A DNA stretch of 64,000 bases. Source: Verminephrobacter eiseniae EF01-2. Lineage in GTDB: Bacteria; Pseudomonadota; Gammaproteobacteria; Burkholderiales; Burkholderiaceae_C. Shown here piece by piece: positions 60,689 through 64,000 of this stretch; within the stretch, counting starts at the first letter, position 1; every line of letters starts with the position of its first letter. The stretch spans positions 2,418,001 to 2,482,000 of the forward strand of contig NC_008786.1 in NCBI RefSeq assembly GCF_000015565.1. Reading direction: 5' to 3'. The notes beneath the pieces are model-generated. The model did no database searches, was not told the origin of the DNA, and saw nothing but the letters and a program-made list of their open reading frames with translations. The translations under genes were made by a program, and so were the position numbers.

Positions 60689-61999
60689 TCACCTGGACAG
60701 CAGATCGGGAAGCCAGAGGCTGATCTGCGGGAAGGCAATCAGCAGGCCCAGCGTCGACAGGTCGGCGGCGATGAACCATGCGACCCCGCGAAAGATGGTG
60801 CCCAGCGGCACGCGCTCGCCCAGCGCGCTCTTGACGACGTAGACGTTCATGCCCACGGGCGGCGTGCACAGGCCGATCTCGAGCAGCTTGATCACCAGGA
60901 TGCCGAACCACACCAGGTCGACGTTCATCTGCGTGAGCAGCGGCAGCAGCAAGGGCATGGTCAGCAGCATGATCGAGACGCTTTCGAGCACGCAGCCCAG
61001 GATCAGGTAGATCACGGCAATCGCCAGCACCATGGTCAGTTGGCTGTCGAGGCTGCCCAGCAGCCACTGCGACATGGCCGTGGGCAACTGGCTGTAGGAC
61101 ATGTAGCGCGAGAAGATGGCCGCCCCGACGACGATGATGAAGATCGCCGAAGTGCCTTCGGCGGTATCGACGAGGGCCTTGCGCAAGCTGTCTTTGTTCA
61201 GCGAGCGGCGCAACCCGGCGATGGCGCAGGCGCTGGCGGCGCCGATCGCGCCGGCCTCGGTGGCCGTGAACGCGCCGCAGAAGATGCCGCCGAGCACGCC
61301 GACGATGAGCAGCGGCAGCGGCCAGACATCCTGCGCCGCCGCCCGCTTCTGCGCGCGGCTGTAGAGCGCATGCACCGGCGGGGCGAGCCGGGGGTTGAGC
61401 ATGCAGCCGATGGTGATGCAGCCGATGAAGACCAGCGCCGACAGGATGCCGGGCACGACGCCGGCCATGAACAGGCGCGAGATCGAGACATCGGCCATGA
61501 TGCCGAAGATGATCATCAGGATCGAAGGCGGGATCAGCGAGCCCAGCGTGCCGGCCGAGGCCACGCAGCCGGTGGCCAGCGCCGGGTCGTACTTCGCCTT
61601 GAGCATCTCGGGCACGGAGATGCGCGAAAAGGCTGCCGCCGTGGCCACGCTGGAGCCTGAAGCCGATGCGAAAAAGGCGCTGGCCAGCACGGTGGCCGAG
61701 GCCAGCGAGCCTGGCACATGACCGAGGAAGATGCGCGCCGAGGCGAACAGTCCATGGGTCAGGCCGGTGGCCGAGGCCACATAGCCCATCAGAAGAAACA
61801 TCGGCACGGCCGACAGGTTCCAGTCGCCGATGAGCTCGTAGGGAATGGTTTTGGCAATGCCGAAAGCGGCATTCCAGGAACTGAGCGCGGCGATGCCGCC
61901 CAGCCCCACCAGGCCCATGGCCACGCCGATCGGCACACGCAGAAAAATCAGCAGCAGCGCCAGACCAACGCCAATGGCTCCGATGACGCTGCGTTCCAT
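60689..61999 (-). CDS. dctM: TRAP transporter large membrane subunit
   Basis: 436 residues, about 12 hydrophobic segments. VPMFLLMGYVASATGL and LIPPSILMIIFGIMADVSISRLFMAGVVPGIL are DctM signatures. 46 bp upstream of dctP in the operon and 9 bp after dctQ. Confidence 0.92.
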   Translation of the reverse strand: MERSVIGAIGVGLALLLIFLRVPIGVAMGLVGLGGIAALSSWNAAFGIAKTIPYELIGDWNLSAVPMFLLMGYVASATGLTHGLFASARIFLGHVPGSLASATVLASAFFASASGSSVATAAAFSRISVPEMLKAKYDPALATGCVASAGTLGSLIPPSILMIIFGIMADVSISRLFMAGVVPGILSALVFIGCITIGCMLNPRLAPPVHALYSRAQKRAAAQDVWPLPLLIVGVLGGIFCGAFTATEAGAIGAASACAIAGLRRSLNKDSLRKALVDTAEGTSAIFIIVVGAAIFSRYMSYSQLPTAMSQWLLGSLDSQLTMVLAIAVIYLILGCVLESVSIMLLTMPLLLPLLTQMNVDLVWFGILVIKLLEIGLCTPPVGMNVYVVKSALGERVPLGTIFRGVAWFIAADLSTLGLLIAFPQISLWLPDLLSR

Positions 62000-62008
62000 G
62001 GGCGGCCA

Positions 62009-62572
62009 TCAGAGGGGTTCGGCGCAGTCGCCGCCATGCCCGGCGCGACCGCCCTGGAGCAAAACCGCAAGGCGCAGCAGCATGGCGGCGCAGGCCAGCA
62101 GCAGGCCCGACGGAATCAGAAAGCGGCTGGGCCAGACCACGACCTGCCATAAGCCATCGATGTACTCGCCGCTTTCCAGCGCGGCGCATGCCATCTTGGT
62201 GCTTTGCCAGGCAAGAAACGCATAAAAACCCAGGGACAGCGCGCTGCCCAGCACATCCAGCGGTGCTTGCAGGCGCTGCGGCAGGCGGTCGTAGAACAAC
62301 TCGACCATGATCGGTCGGCCATGCACCTCGATGTAGGCCAGCGGTAGGAAGACGACGCCGATCATGTAATAAGCGGCCACCACCTCGGCCGTCCCGGGAA
62401 TCGGCAGTTTGAAGAAGTACTTGAGCAGCACGTCCAGCGTGACATGCAGCATCATCAGGACCAGCGACAGGCCGGCGCCATGGGCCAGCCAGCCGGCCAG
62501 GGTGGCGCAGGAGCGCCGCACGGCCGCCCGAAGGCGAAGGTGCTCCAGTGAACGCTTCAGATCAGAGGCCAT
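62009..62572 (-). CDS. dctQ: TRAP transporter small membrane subunit
   Basis: 187 residues with four hydrophobic helices, normal for DctQ. Conserved-type stretch VTLDVLLKYFFKLPIPGTAEVVAAYYMIGVVFLPLAYIEVHGRPIMVE. Start at 62572; just upstream lies a 12-bp tandem repeat that occupies the gap to the SDR gene, leaving little room for a clean RBS. Confidence 0.82.
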   Translation of the reverse strand: MASDLKRSLEHLRLRAAVRRSCATLAGWLAHGAGLSLVLMMLHVTLDVLLKYFFKLPIPGTAEVVAAYYMIGVVFLPLAYIEVHGRPIMVELFYDRLPQRLQAPLDVLGSALSLGFYAFLAWQSTKMACAALESGEYIDGLWQVVVWPSRFLIPSGLLLACAAMLLRLAVLLQGGRAGHGGDCAEPL

Positions 62573-62632
62573 GGCGCATGAGACGGCGCATGAGGGGGCG
62601 CATGGAACGACGCATGAGGGGACGCATGGAAT
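62573..62632. repeat. 12-bp tandem repeat, five units, directly before dctQ
   Basis: Units GGCGCATGAGAC, GGCGCATGAGGG, GGCGCATGGAAC, GACGCATGAGGG, GACGCATGGAAT. It begins immediately in front of the dctQ start codon, so it occupies the ribosome-binding region. Confidence 0.9.
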
Positions 62633-62678
62633 GGGCGCGGCACGGGCGCTGCCAGGCGGCGGGTGACGGGCGTTCCAC

Positions 62679-63452
62679 TCATTGCATCCGGTAGCCGCCG
62701 TTGACATCGATGACGCTGCCGGTGATGTAGGCCGCCGCCGGCGACAGCAGGTAGCTGACCGCTGCGACCACATCCTGCACCGTGCCGATGCGCCCCAGCG
62801 GGATGCTCTGCGCGGCGACGGCCAGCGCGCCACTGCCCGTGACCGTGCTGCGCAGCATCTCGGTATCGATCAAACCGGGGGCGATCACGTTCGCGGTCAT
62901 GCCCAGCGGCGCAGCCTCGCGGGCGAAGGCTTTCGCGTAACCCATCACCGCCGCCTTGGCAGCAATGTAGGCCGCGCTGGAGCGGTAGCCGCCCAACTGC
63001 GCCGCGACCGAGCCGAAGAACACCGCGCGGCCATGCTCGACCGGCAGCGCGTTGCGCCGCCGCAGCCATTCACGGCTGCACAAAAAGGCGCCACGGGCGT
63101 TGACCGCAAAACTGCGCTCCCAGGTATCGAGCTGCAGATCCGCTATCAGCGGCCGCGCGCCACCGGGCAGGAGCAGCAGGCCGGCTGCGCAGATCAGCAC
63201 CCCGACCGGGCCGATGCGGGTCTCGACATCATCGAACAGTGCCGTCACGGCCGCTTCGTCGGCCACATCGACGGCGCGCGCCAGGTGCCCGTCACCCAGG
63301 CTGGCCGCCACCTTGTCGGCGTTGGCCGCATCGATGTCGGCCGGCACCACATGAAACCCGTTGCGGGCCAGATGGATACACAAGGCCGCGCCGATGCCCC
63401 TGCCTGCGCCTGTCACCAGAGCCACACGCGCCGGGCTTGCCGCGAAAGTCAT
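62679..63452 (-). CDS. SDR-family dehydrogenase/reductase, second
   Basis: 257 residues. TGAGRGIGAA binds NAD(P), catalytic Tyr/Lys in YIAAKAAVMGYAK, C-terminal VIDVNGGYRM. Start at 63452 (MTFAASPARVALVTGAG). First gene of the catabolic operon, divergent from the GntR regulator. Confidence 0.88.
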   Translation of the reverse strand: MTFAASPARVALVTGAGRGIGAALCIHLARNGFHVVPADIDAANADKVAASLGDGHLARAVDVADEAAVTALFDDVETRIGPVGVLICAAGLLLLPGGARPLIADLQLDTWERSFAVNARGAFLCSREWLRRRNALPVEHGRAVFFGSVAAQLGGYRSSAAYIAAKAAVMGYAKAFAREAAPLGMTANVIAPGLIDTEMLRSTVTGSGALAVAAQSIPLGRIGTVQDVVAAVSYLLSPAAAYITGSVIDVNGGYRMQ

Positions 63453-63627
63453 GCCGATTCCTGGAAGTTGAAACGGGTCTGGATCGACCGATGACCCGAT
63501 CATGTACACATGATGGGCTTTATCGACTCGGTATTTACCATGAATGCGCTTTTTATCGCATGCACGTATACATGAACGACAATGCACTGAGCAGACGAAG
63601 ACCTTTTGACCAGACCCACCACGCGGC

Positions 63628-64000
63628 ATGCAGACACTGTCCCAAAACCTCACCGAAACCTTGCGCGACTGGCTGCTGCACGGGCGTTTGAAGCCCGGCG
63701 AACGCATCGAGGAGGTGCCGCTGGCGCTCACCATGGGGGTATCGCGCACACCGGTGCGCGCGGCGCTGGCCACCTTGGCCAGCGAAGGGCTGATCGATCA
63801 CCAGCCCAAGCGGGGCTATCTGGTCAAGGAGTTTGCGCTGGCCGACATCCTGGCCGCCTACGAGGTGCGCGCGGTGCTCGAAGGGCTGGCCTGTCGCAGC
63901 GCGGCGCAGCGCGGGCTGTCCGGGCAGCAGTTGCAACGGCTCAGGGACTGCCTGGCCGATGGCGACCGCATACTGTCCAAAGGGGGCCTGCAGCCCGAGG
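63628..64000 (+). CDS. GntR-family regulator (FCD type), cut by the right edge
   Basis: About 124 residues visible. Winged helix at residues 5-65 (RLKPGERIEEVPLALTMGVSRTPVRAALATLASEGLI), then the start of an FCD-type effector domain (ADILAAYEVRAVLEGLACRSAAQ). Divergent from the SDR gene, so it probably represses the TRAP/SDR/flavoprotein operon until its ligand appears. The stop lies outside the window. Confidence 0.88.
   Translation, partial: MQTLSQNLTETLRDWLLHGRLKPGERIEEVPLALTMGVSRTPVRAALATLASEGLIDHQPKRGYLVKEFALADILAAYEVRAVLEGLACRSAAQRGLSGQQLQRLRDCLADGDRILSKGGLQPE

Noticed and set aside
62573..62632. N-terminal extension of DctQ through the 12-bp repeat
   Set aside because: The frame is open, but the resulting Ser/Cys/Pro repeat is unlike any DctQ; the start at 62572 gives the normal length.

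Overview
The window is GC-rich bacterial DNA. Its gene content (fabA-fabB, lnt, glyQ-glyS-gmhB-plsC, a phasin, DctP/M/Q TRAP genes, a cheA-W-R-D-B operon) fits a betaproteobacterium of the Comamonadaceae (Burkholderiales). The many short in-frame repeats, gene remnants and amino-acid, sugar and ectoine uptake systems resemble a host-associated Verminephrobacter-like genome. That genus guess is inference. No rRNA, tRNA, CRISPR array or transposase was seen.

Layout. 1-8.3 kb: a TIM-barrel gene cut by the left edge, a nitrate/taurate-type ABC importer (permease, ATPase, NMT1/THI5-like binding protein) and a ribose-type operon (rbsB-A-C-K), all on the minus strand. 8.4-11.3 kb: a scar where a truncated LysR gene meets a truncated LivM-like permease, then phenylalanine hydroxylase and 4-hydroxyphenylpyruvate dioxygenase (Phe to Tyr to homogentisate). 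11.4-14.5 kb: a GNAT acetyltransferase, then a minus-strand unit made of a 16-residue peptide ORF, an 18-bp-stem hairpin, an M29-like metallo-aminopeptidase homologue and an AzlC/AzlD exporter. 14.5-18.7 kb: an HU remnant, an organophosphate-type MFS transporter, an iron alcohol dehydrogenase and a divergent LysR regulator.

18.8-31.7 kb: an ectoine/5-hydroxyectoine island. EhuB-C-D-A import the solute. DoeA opens the ring, DoeB deacetylates, DoeD transaminates and DoeC oxidises towards aspartate; EutB and EutC are the accessory lyase and cyclodeaminase. EnuR (MocR-type) and an Lrp/AsnC regulator control it. Two copies of ATTGTCCTAG, in front of the two main transcription units, are candidate EnuR sites.

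31.9-48 kb: mainly housekeeping genes: corC-lnt, fabA-fabB, a low-GC insertion with two unknown genes, glyQ-glyS, gmhB (with an unusual substitution), plsC, a YgjP-like metallopeptidase, a rhodanese, coaX, a phasin and an ABC-F ATPase. 48-56.3 kb: the chemotaxis operon cheZ-like-Y-A-W-R-D-B and a divergent histidine kinase/LuxR-type regulator pair. 56.4-64 kb: a catabolic cluster with a glutathione transferase, an FAD oxidoreductase, two SDR dehydrogenases, a TRAP transporter and a GntR regulator cut by the right edge.

Two genome-wide habits show. A roughly 130-170 bp palindromic element occurs three times at gene ends. Tandem repeats of 9, 12 or 24 bp sit inside coding regions or in operon spacers.
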